From contig SYAC01000004.1 of NCBI GenBank assembly GCA_005787685.1, positions 1 through 64,000 on the forward strand: a stretch of 64,000 nucleotides of DNA, read 5' to 3'. Below are positions 63,270 through 64,000 of this stretch, one piece after another. The stretch is from Planctomycetia bacterium. Lineage in GTDB: Bacteria; Planctomycetota; Phycisphaerae; Phycisphaerales; SM1A02. The notes under the pieces were generated by a model. That model was not told the origin of the DNA, did not search any database, and saw only the letters and a program-made list of their open reading frames with translations. The stretch's first letter is position 1. The number at the start of each line of letters is the position of its first letter. The translations under genes and the position numbers were made by a program.

Positions 63270-64000
63270 TCATGGCAATGTCCTGAATTTGGTGTGCGAC
63301 AATAAAAGTTCTCCTGCAATCAAGATCATGACCAGACTTAATAATGATGGCCAAGAGATTCCACCCAAGCGCAACCCTTCCAGTGCTAAATCTTTGGACA
63401 GAATGGTGCGCTTTTGTTCCGTGACTGTTTTTTCTAATTCATCAATACGCCCGTAGATATTTTCCAAACTCTTGGTGTCCGTCGCGCGGAAATATTGTCC
63501 GCCAGTCGTGGTTGCCATTTTGGTGAGCAAGGCCTCGTCAATATTCACACGTTGCTTGACCATTTGTGTTCCAAAGGGAGTCTGGACGGGCATAAGCGCC
63601 ATGCCGCGCGTGCCCATACCAATGGTGTACATGCGTATTCCCAATGATTTACATAGGTCTGCGGCGGTCATGGGATCGATATCACCAGCGTTATTTTCGC
63701 CGTCGGTCAGCAACACAAGCACTTTACTTTTGATGCGATTGGCGCCATTTCTATTTTTCCCATCTGTGGCGTCGCGTAACTTTTCGGCACCCAACGCAAC
63801 CGCGTCGCCAATAGCCGTTCCATCGTCGCCAACGGAAGGGTCGGCGTGCTTCATGTCCTTCAATCCGGCGAGCAGCCACTCATGATCCATGGTCAGCGGA
63901 CTAATGCTGTCGGCAAAGCGCGCGAAAGAGACAAGTCCAACCAAGTCATCTTTACGACCGGGTAAATTCGCGCCGCCGTCAACAAATCGATCCACCACAT
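63270..64000 (-). CDS. batA: BatA-like von Willebrand factor A protein, N-terminus outside the window
   Basis: About 243 C-terminal residues are visible; the frame is open to the window edge, so the ATG at 63998 is probably internal. The VWA domain continues with DLVGLVSFARFADSISPLT, GTAIGDAVALGAEKLRD and VLVLLTDGENNAGD; the N-terminal DxSxS site is beyond the edge. A C-terminal span (WPSLLSLVMILIAGELLLS) anchors it. Typical BatA is about 330 residues, so roughly 90 are missing. moxR and a DUF58 gene would be expected further upstream. Confidence 0.87.
   Translation of the reverse strand, partial: VVDRFVDGGANLPGRKDDLVGLVSFARFADSISPLTMDHEWLLAGLKDMKHADPSVGDDGTAIGDAVALGAEKLRDATDGKNRNGANRIKSKVLVLLTDGENNAGDIDPMTAADLCKSLGIRMYTIGMGTRGMALMPVQTPFGTQMVKQRVNIDEALLTKMATTTGGQYFRATDTKSLENIYGRIDELEKTVTEQKRTILSKDLALEGLRLGGISWPSLLSLVMILIAGELLLSHTKFRTLP

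Overview
The window looks like chromosomal DNA from a member of the Planctomycetota, most likely a Phycisphaerae-type bacterium. This is inferred from gene content only: a BatA-E aerotolerance operon, a fused proline-oxidation enzyme, GldA/GldG-like exporter genes followed by a DUF4340 protein, a DhnA-type class I aldolase, an omega subunit of the expected kind and many secreted orphans. No 16S gene or search result supports it. Coding density is high, many genes overlap by 1-4 bases, and there is no sign of a prophage, insertion sequence or CRISPR array.

Layout. 1-16 kb: the tail of a formylglycine-generating-enzyme-like protein, a cupin, a ComM-type AAA ATPase, a 74-bp tandem repeat, putA, a glycosyltransferase with a small orphan, prmC, a PAS-GAF-receiver regulator, and a GldA/GldG-like exporter with a DUF4340 protein. 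16-26.8 kb: ribD, fusA, an RNase HII-like enzyme with an altered signature, fructose-bisphosphate aldolase with a lipoprotein, a metal P-type ATPase, a 14-bp repeat, then hpf-EIIA-HPr-gpsA, which resembles the hpf-ptsN-npr part of proteobacterial rpoN operons. 26.8-33.6 kb: purN, a thioesterase, uvrA, a tiny orphan and uvrB. 33.6-41 kb: a LolDE-like exporter behind gcvH, then a TIM-barrel protein, cmk, plsC and a CCA-adding-type enzyme in one run.

41-55.9 kb is the most unusual part. Two secreted ClpP-fold paralogues, only one of which keeps the catalytic serine motif, are followed by a small membrane protein and then by a long run of three SPFH (HflK/HflC/stomatin-like) proteins, an ABC ATPase, an ABC permease, a 651-residue membrane-anchored orphan, a fumarylacetoacetase-fold enzyme and yidD. 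A second ABC permease diverges from the head of the run. No FtsH-type protease is present, so the SPFH proteins may scaffold the exporter and/or the ClpP-like proteins. That is inference.

55.7-64 kb: rnpA sits antisense to yidD and overlaps it tail to tail by about 200 bp, with a ClC-type channel gene upstream in place of rpmH. Then come rpoZ with its terminator, tRNA-Ser(CGA), and the batE-batD-batC-batB-batA series read right to left. batC carries a striking 12-bp coding repeat, and batA is cut by the window edge.
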